Shown one piece after another: positions 36,613 to 44,489 of a DNA stretch of 64,000 bases. The stretch comes from UBA2256 sp964531105. Its GTDB lineage: Bacteria; Spirochaetota; Spirochaetia; Treponematales; Rectinemataceae. The DNA lies in contig CAZHFN010000004.1 of NCBI GenBank assembly GCA_964531105.1, forward strand, positions 1 to 64,000, given 5' to 3'. The notes under the pieces are model-generated. The model was not told the DNA's origin. It searched no databases and saw only the letters and a list, made by a program, of their open reading frames with translations. Numbering within the stretch: position 1 is the first letter of the stretch; each line of letters starts with the position of its first letter. A program made the translations under genes and the position numbers.

Positions 36613-38070
36613 ATGATCGATCTGAGGGTTAACGGCGAACAGAGAAAAAAGAATGTCCAGCGCTGCAGGGAAAAGGGAATTCTCCTCCCCACCTTTGCTC
36701 AGATGCGCGATCCGGCGAAGATCCCCTCCTCGGTTAAAGAAGAACTCTCAGGCATCGGCCTCTGGGATGTTCACCCCAGAAATCTCTTCAGAGTTAACTG
36801 GCACAACGAGGCGGTGGAGAGGGGCGGTGGCTTTGGAGGGGTGAATTATCTGGAGATTCCCAGGGTAATTACCGGCACCAAGGCGAGGATTGTTGGCCTT
36901 ACGGGAAAGTGGTTTCCCACCGGAGCCCACAAGGTTGGGGCAGCCTATGCATGCCTGGCCCCCGAACTGGTTACGGGGCGTTTCGATCCCTCTCGAAAGA
37001 AGGCAGTATGGCCCTCCACGGGCAATTACTGCCGAGGTGGAGCCTATATCTCCAAGCTCCTCTCCTGCCCCAGCATCGCGATTCTCCCCGCCGAGATGAG
37101 CAGGGAGCGCTTTGAATGGCTGGCTACCATGGCCGAAGAGGTTATCGCCACCCCAGGCTGCGAATCCAATGTGAAGGAAATTTTCGACAAGTGTATCGAG
37201 CTTGAAAAAACAAGGCCTGACGCGGTGATATTCAATCAGTTCGATCAGCTTCCCAATCACCTCTGGCACTATGAGGTGACAGGCCCTGCCATGGAGGAGG
37301 TTTTCCTCAAGATAAAAGGAGCCAAGGATCACCTAGCTGCGGTGCTTCTCTCATCGGGCTCCGCAGGCACCCTGGGTTCGGGTTCCTATATCAAGCGAAA
37401 ATTCTCCGGAGTGAAGGTAGCTGTGGGTGAAGCGCTCCAGTGTCCCACGATTCTGGAGAATGGCTACGGCGGACACAGGATAGAGGGCATCGGAGACAAG
37501 CATATTCCCTGGATTCATAATTTCAGGGACACCGACATGGCGGTGGGCGTGGACGACGAGCTGGCTATCCGCTATATCCGCTTGTTCAACGAGAAAGCCG
37601 GGAGGGATATGCTGCTGGAGGCCGGAGCCGACCCTGAAGCCGTGGCCAAACTGGACTGGCTGGGCATTTCGGGGGTAGGCAACCTCATAGGGGCCATAAA
37701 GATGGCGAAATACTATGAGCTTGGAGAAAACGATATAGTCTTCACCATGTTCACCGATTCCATGGAACTCTATGGCTCCCGCCTTGTCGAACTCGAAAAG
37801 GAGAGAGGCGATTATGGCCAACGACAGGCCGACAGGGACATGGAAAGCCTGCAGAGTCTCTCGGTGGATTACGCCTTCGAGTTGAGTCATGTGGACCGAC
37901 GCAGGGTCCATAACCTCAAATACTTCACCTGGATAGAGCAGCTGGGCAAATCCCTGGACGAACTCAGGGCCCAGTGGGACGACTACAGAAATTACTGGGG
38001 ATCCCTCTACGATCAGGCTGACACCCTCGACGCCATGATAGAGGAGTTCAACGCGGAGATTCTGGCATGA
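36613..38070 (+). CDS. Fold-type II PLP-dependent enzyme of unknown substrate
   Basis: A 485-residue protein with tryptophan-synthase-beta-like PLP signatures: WFPTGAHKVGAAYACL (probable Schiff-base Lys in GAHKVG), WPSTGNYCRGGAYISKLL (phosphate-type loop) and LLSSGSAGTLGSGSYI (glycine loop). The C-terminal 100 residues are acidic, aromatic and not typical of cysteine or threonine synthases. AAGGAG precedes two adjacent ATGs; the second (36613) has better spacing. It overlaps the 8-oxoguanine deaminase by ATGA, tying it to purine breakdown. It is one of two PLP enzymes standing where YgeX would be expected; a beta-elimination or ammonia-lyase reaction on a diamino or ureido acid is the best guess. 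Confidence 0.75.
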   Translation: MIDLRVNGEQRKKNVQRCREKGILLPTFAQMRDPAKIPSSVKEELSGIGLWDVHPRNLFRVNWHNEAVERGGGFGGVNYLEIPRVITGTKARIVGLTGKWFPTGAHKVGAAYACLAPELVTGRFDPSRKKAVWPSTGNYCRGGAYISKLLSCPSIAILPAEMSRERFEWLATMAEEVIATPGCESNVKEIFDKCIELEKTRPDAVIFNQFDQLPNHLWHYEVTGPAMEEVFLKIKGAKDHLAAVLLSSGSAGTLGSGSYIKRKFSGVKVAVGEALQCPTILENGYGGHRIEGIGDKHIPWIHNFRDTDMAVGVDDELAIRYIRLFNEKAGRDMLLEAGADPEAVAKLDWLGISGVGNLIGAIKMAKYYELGENDIVFTMFTDSMELYGSRLVELEKERGDYGQRQADRDMESLQSLSVDYAFELSHVDRRRVHNLKYFTWIEQLGKSLDELRAQWDDYRNYWGSLYDQADTLDAMIEEFNAEILA

Positions 38071-39428
38071 TTCTCTTGCGGCGCTGTTACAGGATTTTTA
38101 CCGGAACAGCGGCCGATTTGGTCGGCTTGGACATCCTGATCGATGGAAACAGAATCGCCGCGATCGGAAAGGATCTGGAAGCCCCTGCACGCACCGAGAT
38201 AATCGACGCTTCCCGGCATGTAGTCCTGCCCGGGCTGGTCAACACCCATCATCACTTCTACCAGACCCTAACCAGGAACATTCCGGCGGTGCAGGACGCA
38301 AAACTATTCCGCTGGCTAGTCTACCTCTACGAAATTTGGAAAGGGCTGGATCCCGAGGCTGTCTACTGGTCTTCCATGCTCGCCCTGGCCGAGTTGGCCA
38401 AGACAGGCTGCAGCCTGACCAGCGATCATCACTATCTCTATCCCCAGGGCTTTGACAGAGATATCCCCGCGCTCCAGTTCGAGGCAGCGGGCAGGATAGG
38501 TCTGCGATTCGCCCCCACCCGGGGTTCCATGAGCCGATCCAAGAAGGATGGCGGTCTTCCCCCCGATTCCACTGTCCAAGACGAGGAATTTATTCTTCAG
38601 CACAGCGAGGAAACGATCCGGCGCTTCCATGACCCAGCCCCCGATGCCATGCGCAAAATAGCGCTGGCGCCCTGCTCGCCTTTTTCGGTATCAGAGGACC
38701 TTATGCGCCGTAGCGCCGCGCTGGCGCGGCGCTACGGCGTGCGCCTGCACACCCACCTGGCTGAGACCGCCGACGAGGACGAGTACTGTCTTCGGATGTA
38801 CGGCAGAAGACCTCTGCAGGTTATGAAGGACTGCGGCTTTGTCGGTCCCGATGTCTGGTATGCCCACGGCATTTTTTTCAATGACCAGGAACTGGATTTT
38901 CTGGCCAAAACAGGGACGGGAGTTTCTCACTGTCCCTCTTCCAACATGAGGCTCGGTTCGGGTATTTGCAGGGTTCGGGAAATGCTGGACAGGGGTGTCA
39001 AGGTAAGCCTAGCGGTGGACGGATCGGCTTCCAACGATTCTTCGGATATGTTGGGCGAAGCGCGGCAAGCTCTTCTCCTGCAGCGTATACGCTATGGGGC
39101 GGCGGGAATATCGGCCCGGGAAGTCTTATCCCTCGCAACCCGGGGCGGAGCCTCCATGGTAGGTTTCGAGGAAGCCGGCAGGGTTGAGCCGGGAGCCCTG
39201 GCCGACCTGGCACTCTTCGATGTCATGAAGCTGGAGTACACGGGCGCCCAGTCAGACCCCGTGGCGGCCCTCCTCTTCGCCGGCTGCGACCATAGGGTCG
39301 ATCATCTTGTAGTGAATGGGAAATTAGTCGTGCGTTCGGGGAAGCTCGCGATGGCGGATGAGGGAGAGATACGGATCAATGCGGAAAAAGCGGCGCAAAG
39401 GCTTTATGTTAAAGCGGGGATTATTTAG
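38067..39428 (+). CDS. 8-oxoguanine deaminase
   Basis: A 453-residue amidohydrolase converting 8-oxoguanine to urate plus ammonia. Motifs: PGLVNTHHHFYQTLTRNIP (metal HxH), TSDHHYLYP, RLHTHLAETADEDEYC, WYAHGIFF, HCPSSNMRLGSG and the subgroup-diagnostic AVDGSASNDSSDML, which separates this group from guanine deaminase, ATZ and SsnA proteins. It overlaps the PLP enzyme gene and is followed by the second Mo hydroxylase. Together these could take guanine through 8-oxoguanine to urate. A perfect 15-bp hairpin lies in its coding sequence (38706-38739). Confidence 0.88.
   Translation: MILLRRCYRIFTGTAADLVGLDILIDGNRIAAIGKDLEAPARTEIIDASRHVVLPGLVNTHHHFYQTLTRNIPAVQDAKLFRWLVYLYEIWKGLDPEAVYWSSMLALAELAKTGCSLTSDHHYLYPQGFDRDIPALQFEAAGRIGLRFAPTRGSMSRSKKDGGLPPDSTVQDEEFILQHSEETIRRFHDPAPDAMRKIALAPCSPFSVSEDLMRRSAALARRYGVRLHTHLAETADEDEYCLRMYGRRPLQVMKDCGFVGPDVWYAHGIFFNDQELDFLAKTGTGVSHCPSSNMRLGSGICRVREMLDRGVKVSLAVDGSASNDSSDMLGEARQALLLQRIRYGAAGISAREVLSLATRGGASMVGFEEAGRVEPGALADLALFDVMKLEYTGAQSDPVAALLFAGCDHRVDHLVVNGKLVVRSGKLAMADEGEIRINAEKAAQRLYVKAGII
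38706..38739. repeat. Intragenic perfect 15-bp inverted repeat
   Basis: CGCCGTAGCGCCGCG (38706-38720) and its exact complement (38725-38739) with the loop CTGG, within 8-oxoguanine deaminase; it encodes part of RRSAALARRYG. Confidence 0.9.
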
Positions 39429-39497
39429 GCGTCGCAAGAGTCCCTCGGCGATGCGCTTTTACCCTTACGGTGTTATGCCGAATTGAAGGAAGGAACG

Positions 39498-40292
39498 ATG
39501 GTATACGCATATTACAGACCTGAGACCTTGGAGGAAGCCCGGGAGCTTCTCGGGCGGGAAAAGGACGCCCGACTTTTAGCGGGGGGCAGCTATCTTTTAA
39601 GCCCCCAGTTCAAGGATAGGCCGATTACTGCGATTGCAATCTCCTCGCTTCTGCCTAAAGGTATCGAGCGCAGCGCCGGCAGCATTACGCTCGGCGCAGG
39701 GCTTTGCTTTCAGGACCTGGTAGACTCCGGGCTGGTTCCCCAAGCCCTGCGCCAGGCCGCCCTGGGAATGGCCAACAGGAATGTAAGAAACCGGGCTACC
39801 GTAGGCGGCAATATCGGCGCCGACAGGTCCTGTTCAAGCTTAATACCGTTTTTTCTGGCAGCTGAAGCTGTATATCACCGGGCGGGGTCTGACCCCATTC
39901 CGGCGGAGCGCTGGAGAGAAAACCCTGAAGGCATTATCACTGCCGTGGAGTTCGCCCTAACGGAAAGACGTAGGTTCGCCTACGGCAAGTATTCCCGCAG
40001 CGCCTGCGATCTAGCCCTCATAGGTTGCGCGGTCAGAGCCGATATGGGCGCCGGCAGGCTGGATAATTTGCGGATAGTCCTGGGCGGTCTTTCCGCCCAC
40101 GTCCAACGCTATCCGGCCATAGAACAAGAACTGGAGGGTAAGCCCCTGCCCTCCAAGGCGGAAATCGAAAATATGGCTGAAGACTTTTTTTCGCCCATCG
40201 ACGATCTGCGGGGCAGCGCCGCCTTTAAGCGCCGCCGCGCCGCGGTGCTTTTAGCCGATGTCCTGGTTTCTCTTAAGGAGCAGCGCCCATGA
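39498..40292 (+). CDS. ygfM: FAD-binding subunit of a molybdenum hydroxylase (YgfM-like)
   Basis: A 264-residue FAD subunit. It has the N-terminal FAD loop LLAGGSYLLSPQ, the second motif NVRNRATVGGNIGADRSCSSLIPF and a C-terminal CO-dehydrogenase flavoprotein domain (DDLRGSAAFKRRRAAVLL). Length matches E. coli YgfM (about 259). It overlaps the XdhD-like gene, so it provides the flavin partner for that FeS-Mo fusion. The ATG at 39498 follows GGAAGGA; an upstream TTG is rejected. Confidence 0.9.
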   Translation: MVYAYYRPETLEEARELLGREKDARLLAGGSYLLSPQFKDRPITAIAISSLLPKGIERSAGSITLGAGLCFQDLVDSGLVPQALRQAALGMANRNVRNRATVGGNIGADRSCSSLIPFFLAAEAVYHRAGSDPIPAERWRENPEGIITAVEFALTERRRFAYGKYSRSACDLALIGCAVRADMGAGRLDNLRIVLGGLSAHVQRYPAIEQELEGKPLPSKAEIENMAEDFFSPIDDLRGSAAFKRRRAAVLLADVLVSLKEQRP

Positions 40293-43153
40293 CAGTCTCG
40301 TTTATACTCAACGACAAGCCCCTGCGTCTGGATTGTTCTCCTGGCGAAAGCCTTAAGTCGGCTCTGGGCCGCGCCGGTCTAGTCTCTCTCCGGCAGGGAT
40401 GCGACGGTGAGGGCTCCTGCGGTCTCTGCGGAGTGCTGCTGGACGGCAGGCTCGTCAACTCCTGCATGATTCTCGCCCTGGAAGCCCAGGGCAGGAAAAT
40501 TATAAGCATTGAATACTACAACAAAGATCCGATCCTGAGGACAATCCAGCGTGCACTTATCGATGCTTCCTGCGTTCAGTGCGGCTACTGCACTCCGGCG
40601 GTGGCTCTGGCGATACGTGAGCTCCTGGAACGCTCGGCCAAACCATCGGATGTCCAGATAGCCGACGCCCTCTCGGGTACCCTCTGCCGCTGCACGGGTT
40701 ACAAGCAATTCTTCGAGGCGGTTCACCTCACATCGGCCAGACTTGCCGACCCCGGCTATGCGCTGCCTGCCGGACCGGAATTTCGCCCCGACCTCCGCCA
40801 TGTGGGCAAGGACAGGGAGAAGGTGGACGCCCAGATGCTTGTCCAGGGCGAGCGCGCCTTCGTGGAGGACAGGCTGCCACAGGATATTTGCTGGCTTAAG
40901 GTGCTAGGCAGTTCCATAGCCCATGGCTGGATTACGTCGATCGATACTTCGGAAGCCGAAGCCCTGCCCGGTGTCGTCGCGGTTCTGAGCCATCTCAATA
41001 CCCCACGCACTCTCTATACGAGTGCCGGTCAGGGCTTCCCTGAGCCATCGCCCTACGATCAGCCTATGTTCCCCCGCAAGATGCGGCATGTAGGCGATAG
41101 GGTCGCGGCGGTTCTGGCCGAAAGCCCGGAAATTGCCGAAATGGCGCTTAAAAAGATCAAGGTCGAATACAAAGTCCTGGAACCGGTACTGTCCATAGCC
41201 CAGGCCAAGGCCGAGGGCTCCCCTGTGCTACATTCAGGCGATGTATCCTACGCTTCAGGCGAGAAACCTGAGGGCATTTCCGTCAATGGCGACGGCAGGG
41301 ATGACGGGGTTGTGTACCAATTCAGCCTCCACGCAGATCCACACCGTAACCTGGCGGCCTCGGCATCTGGAGGCATTGGAGACATTGAAAAAGGTCTCGC
41401 CGAGGCCGATGTGGTACTGGAACGGAGCTATCGCGCCAACCGTGTTCAGTGCACGCCCATGGAACCCCATGTGGTCCTGGCCAAGGTAGAATCGGGACGC
41501 CTGGTTCTTCATGCCTCCACCCAGGTGCCCTGGCACGTGCGGCGCATTGTAGCCAGGGTCGTGGGCATCTCGGAAAACAAGATCAGAGTCATCAAGGAGC
41601 GCGTAGGAGGCGGCTTTGGTGCCAAGCAGGACCTGGTCGTCGAGGATCTGGCGGGCTACCTTGCCTGGCAGACCCGCAAGCCCGTCTATTACCGCCTCAG
41701 CAGGGAAGAGGAATTTATCGCCAGCCGTACCAGGCACCCTATGGATATCAAGGTGACTCTAGGCGCTAAAAGGGACGGCAAGCTCACAGCCATAAAGATG
41801 GATTTGGACGCCGACACAGGCCCTTACGGGCAACACTGCCTCACGGTGCCTATGAATGCCATTTCCAAGAGTTTACCTCTTCTGATCTGCGATAACGCAG
41901 GCTTCCAGGTGCGTTCCTGGTATACAAACCTCTCCCCCGCGGGGGCCTACCAGGGCTACGGCGCGCCTCAAGGCTCCTTTGCGCTCCAGACAGCCCTGGC
42001 CGAACTGGCCGCCGAGCTGGGGATCGACCAGCTGGAACTCATAGAGAAAAACCGGGTGGATTCGGGCACTACTATAGAAATTCTAAAAAGCCTAGGCGAA
42101 GGTCGGGAGGGAGCCCCGGTCACATTGGGGCGCTGCGGGCTTAAGGAAATGATAGCCCGGGGCAGGAAAAACTTCGGCTGGGATTCTCCCAAACCAGATG
42201 CACCTGAATCGGACTGGCAGATAGGACGTGGAGCGGTGATTATCCAGCAGGGCTCGGGACTCCCGGGCTTGGATGCAGCCAATGCCGAGTTGCGGCTCCT
42301 CTCCGACGGGACTCTCCTCATGCTTTCGGGGGGTGCCGACCTGGGCACGGGGCTGGACACGGTGACGGCCAAGACCGCGGCAGAGATCTTAGGCCTAGAC
42401 CTGGCCGATGTCAGCGTCGTCTCGGGGGACACCGACATTACCCCCTTCGACAAGGGTGCCTACGCCTCCTCGGGCACCTTCTTCTCTGGGGGAGCGGCCC
42501 TGCGGGCCGCCGAAGACCTGCGGCGCAAGATTTTCGAAGCAGCTGCGGCCATGCTGAATGAAAAACCCGAAGACCTCAGAATCGAATACAAGGGCATGGT
42601 GGTGGGCAGGAAGGGCAGGATCAGCCTGGCCGAGCTGGGACATAAATCTGTGCAGGGCGACGGACATTCGGAGCTCACGGGCTTTGGCGGCTTCAAGACC
42701 GAGCACGCCGCCTTCCCCTACGGGGCACACTTTGTCCAGGTGGCGGTGAATAAACGCACAGGCGAGGTTAAGGTCCAGCGCTACCACGCCTACCAGGACT
42801 GCGGCACTCCCATCAATCCTGCCTTGGCCAAGGGACAGATCTACGGCGCCGTGCTCAAGTCCATCGGGCATTCCCTCTATGAGGAGATGCTCTACGACAA
42901 AGAGGGTCGCTGCCTTAATCCCCGCTTTCTGGACTACAAGATTCCCATGGCCTCCGAATTGCCCGAAGATCTCCATGTCGAACTCATGCCCGTGGAGGAC
43001 GAGGTGGGGCCTTTCGGCGCCAAGAGTGTTTCCGAAATATCCATGAACGGAGCGGCTCCGGCCATAGCCATAGCCATCCACGACGCCCTGGGCGTGTGGA
43101 TGCGGGAATGGCCCTTTACGCCTGAACGTATACTTCGGGCTTTAGGGAAGTGA
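40289..43153 (+). CDS. xdhD: XdhD-like molybdenum hydroxylase, FeS and Mo domains fused
   Basis: A 954-residue fusion, almost exactly the length of E. coli XdhD (956). Residues 1-160 contain two [2Fe-2S] clusters (CDGEGSCGLCG, a further Cys in LVNSCM, CVQCGYC and CRCTGY). Residues about 175-950 are the molybdopterin domain: ERVGGGFGAKQDL, AYQGYGAPQGSFALQ, GGADLGTGLDTVTAKTA and the catalytic Glu in FGAKSVSEISMNG. Note Gln-Gly (YQGYG) replaces the Arg of classical xanthine dehydrogenases (FRGFG in xdhB here), pointing to a different purine substrate, possibly guanine or a 2,8-dioxo compound. All three Fe/Mo prerequisites are intact and there is no in-frame TGA. Confidence 0.92.
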   Translation: MTVSFILNDKPLRLDCSPGESLKSALGRAGLVSLRQGCDGEGSCGLCGVLLDGRLVNSCMILALEAQGRKIISIEYYNKDPILRTIQRALIDASCVQCGYCTPAVALAIRELLERSAKPSDVQIADALSGTLCRCTGYKQFFEAVHLTSARLADPGYALPAGPEFRPDLRHVGKDREKVDAQMLVQGERAFVEDRLPQDICWLKVLGSSIAHGWITSIDTSEAEALPGVVAVLSHLNTPRTLYTSAGQGFPEPSPYDQPMFPRKMRHVGDRVAAVLAESPEIAEMALKKIKVEYKVLEPVLSIAQAKAEGSPVLHSGDVSYASGEKPEGISVNGDGRDDGVVYQFSLHADPHRNLAASASGGIGDIEKGLAEADVVLERSYRANRVQCTPMEPHVVLAKVESGRLVLHASTQVPWHVRRIVARVVGISENKIRVIKERVGGGFGAKQDLVVEDLAGYLAWQTRKPVYYRLSREEEFIASRTRHPMDIKVTLGAKRDGKLTAIKMDLDADTGPYGQHCLTVPMNAISKSLPLLICDNAGFQVRSWYTNLSPAGAYQGYGAPQGSFALQTALAELAAELGIDQLELIEKNRVDSGTTIEILKSLGEGREGAPVTLGRCGLKEMIARGRKNFGWDSPKPDAPESDWQIGRGAVIIQQGSGLPGLDAANAELRLLSDGTLLMLSGGADLGTGLDTVTAKTAAEILGLDLADVSVVSGDTDITPFDKGAYASSGTFFSGGAALRAAEDLRRKIFEAAAAMLNEKPEDLRIEYKGMVVGRKGRISLAELGHKSVQGDGHSELTGFGGFKTEHAAFPYGAHFVQVAVNKRTGEVKVQRYHAYQDCGTPINPALAKGQIYGAVLKSIGHSLYEEMLYDKEGRCLNPRFLDYKIPMASELPEDLHVELMPVEDEVGPFGAKSVSEISMNGAAPAIAIAIHDALGVWMREWPFTPERILRALGK

Positions 43154-43509
43154 GTTTAAGCAATAACAATCTCAGGGGCTGTATTAGATAAAACATGATG
43201 TTATACCCTGCACCAAATTTGAAGCGGTAATGCGGGCTGTTGGTTGTTATATCAAGGACAGGGTCGCATAAGTAGTCCAACCTCTCACCGACACCGATAC
43301 TGACGAATTTAAGGCCAGCTATGTGAAGAAGCTGACTGTGAATGCTGCGGTATGGACCCCGATATCTATGCCGGACTGATTCATAGACTGAATATGAGGA
43401 GCATCGAAGTGATTCTAGGAGCGTTGAAGCGATGAGCGAACCGCCATCATTCGAAATCGAAGGTTGTTATGAACTTGACACCATATGAACTATAGTGCAT
43501 ATTACTCAT
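43154..43509. other. Intergenic stretch with degraded coding fragments
   Basis: About 355 bases without a convincing gene, of lower GC than the island. One plus-strand frame reads KFEAVMRAVGCYIKDRVA, stop, then QPLTDTDTDEFKASYVKKLT before another stop. A tiny ORF of 18 codons begins at 43431. This looks like a decayed gene brought in with the toxin-antitoxin pair, but no family is recognisable. Confidence 0.4.
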
Positions 43510-43848
43510 ATGTGGCACATTGATGCCACCGAAGAGTACCTCGAATGGTTCCGCGAGCGGGAGCCAAACGTCCAGGACGCAGTGCTCTCAAAGGTTCTGC
43601 TCCTCGAGACTTTCGGTCCGCACTTAGGGCGGCCTCATGCTGACACTTTAAAGGGAAGCAGGGTTAAGAACCTCAAGGAGCTTCGGGCTAGGACAAGTGG
43701 TCATGTTCTTCGCGTTCTGTACTACTTCGACGAAAACCGTCAGGTCTTACTCCTCATCGGAGGTGACAAGAAAGGTAAGAACGAAAGGGACTTCTACAAG
43801 AGTTTGATCCAAGCCGCCGAAACACTCATCGAGCGATATAGGCAATGA
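43510..43848 (+). CDS. HigB-like/phage Gp49-like toxin (RelE superfamily)
   Basis: A 112-residue protein with the Gp49-like pattern: GPHLGRPHADTLKGSRVKNLKELRAR, then HVLRVLYYFDENRQVLLLIGGDKKGK. Such proteins are ribosome-dependent mRNA nucleases of type II toxin-antitoxin pairs. The ATG at 43510 begins the family homology; a GTG 15 bases earlier is possible. No ribosome site is clear, but a TATAGT lies 14 bases before, so the message may be nearly leaderless. The antitoxin follows immediately, in the toxin-first order typical of HigBA. Confidence 0.8.
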   Translation: MWHIDATEEYLEWFREREPNVQDAVLSKVLLLETFGPHLGRPHADTLKGSRVKNLKELRARTSGHVLRVLYYFDENRQVLLLIGGDKKGKNERDFYKSLIQAAETLIERYRQ

Positions 43849-43859
43849 AGGGGACTAAT

Positions 43860-44174
43860 ATGGCTATCGAGAAAAACGCAATCAAAGCGATGGAAGGAAT
43901 GATGACCGAGGAACAGATACGTCATGCCCGCACCATTGCCGAACGTGAAATACTTGCGATCAAGCTCGCCGAACTCAGGGAGCGCCGTGGCATTAAGCAA
44001 ACCGATTTCTCAACATTTAGCCAAACCGCTGTATCCAAACTTGAAAAGCGGAAGGATATGAAAGTATCTACCCTTGTGGAATATCTTGATGAGATTGGTT
44101 TGGGGTTGGAACTCCGAGTTTATCCAAAGGACTCAATTGGGACGGCTCAAGGCGAAATCTTGCTTAAGGTGTAA
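43860..44174 (+). CDS. HigA-like XRE-family antitoxin
   Basis: A 104-residue DNA-binding antitoxin, with a helix-turn-helix at about residues 38-80: AELRERRGIKQTDFSTFSQTAVSKLEKR, ending in VSTLVEYLDEIGLGLELRVY. It should neutralise the toxin and repress the pair's promoter. The ATG at 43860 has AAGGGG six bases before; an earlier ATG at 43845 overlaps the toxin stop and is the alternative. It is followed by a hairpin terminator-like repeat. Confidence 0.8.
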   Translation: MAIEKNAIKAMEGMMTEEQIRHARTIAEREILAIKLAELRERRGIKQTDFSTFSQTAVSKLEKRKDMKVSTLVEYLDEIGLGLELRVYPKDSIGTAQGEILLKV

Positions 44175-44183
44175 GAGATTGAG

Positions 44184-44217
44184 TCAATTTCAGAAGTCTG
44201 TTAACTTTTGAAATTGA
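44184..44217 (+). terminator. AT-rich hairpin after the antitoxin; dispersed repeat, copy 2
   Basis: TCAATTTCAGAAGT (44184-44197) pairs with ACTTTTGAAATTGA (44204-44217) with one G-T wobble and the loop CTGTTA, then TTTTG. The core is the reverse complement of the 16255 repeat. It may terminate the toxin-antitoxin transcript. Confidence 0.55.
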
Positions 44218-44284
44218 TTTTGTAGTTTCGTCCATTTTTGTGCTAAAAGCATGAAAATAAACGAAACATACGCACCTTAAAGGT

Positions 44285-44419
44285 AGCTTTTGCAAAACTC
44301 GTCTAATTTTTATAAAAACCTCAATTGTCATTAGTTTTTAATCTAAATTTTATATAATAATACTCAATTTACTGCATATATAATCTTCGTTGACGAGAGT
44401 GACATTCATCGTCTATCCT
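44285..44419 (+). promoter_or_regulatory. AT-rich intergenic region with candidate promoter for the TRAP-ygeW operon
   Basis: The 272 bases between the hairpin and the TRAP gene hold no ORF. AGCTTTTGCAAAA (44285-44297) is a half copy of the dispersed repeat. TTGACG (44390-44395), 18 bases and TATCCT (44414-44419) form a plausible promoter. The leader then has a GCCTCTCGAGGC palindrome and a GTGCC/GGCAC hairpin before the start. Confidence 0.4.
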
Positions 44420-44489
44420 TAGCCTCTCGAGGCGGACAAAGGCGAGTGCCCTGAAGGCACCCGGCCCGCCCAGCCCATGGAGGTATCCA

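Noticed and set aside
21898..43153. Selenocysteine (in-frame TGA) in the molybdenum hydroxylases or YgfK
   Set aside because: All visible frames run without internal TGA, and no selA/selB/selD, yqeB or yqeC genes are in the window. Only the two unsequenced stretches in hyuA and ygfK remain unread.
43475..43496. TTGACA...TATAGT as the toxin promoter
   Set aside because: The spacer is only 10 bases, too short for a sigma70 promoter; TATAGT alone may still be a -10.
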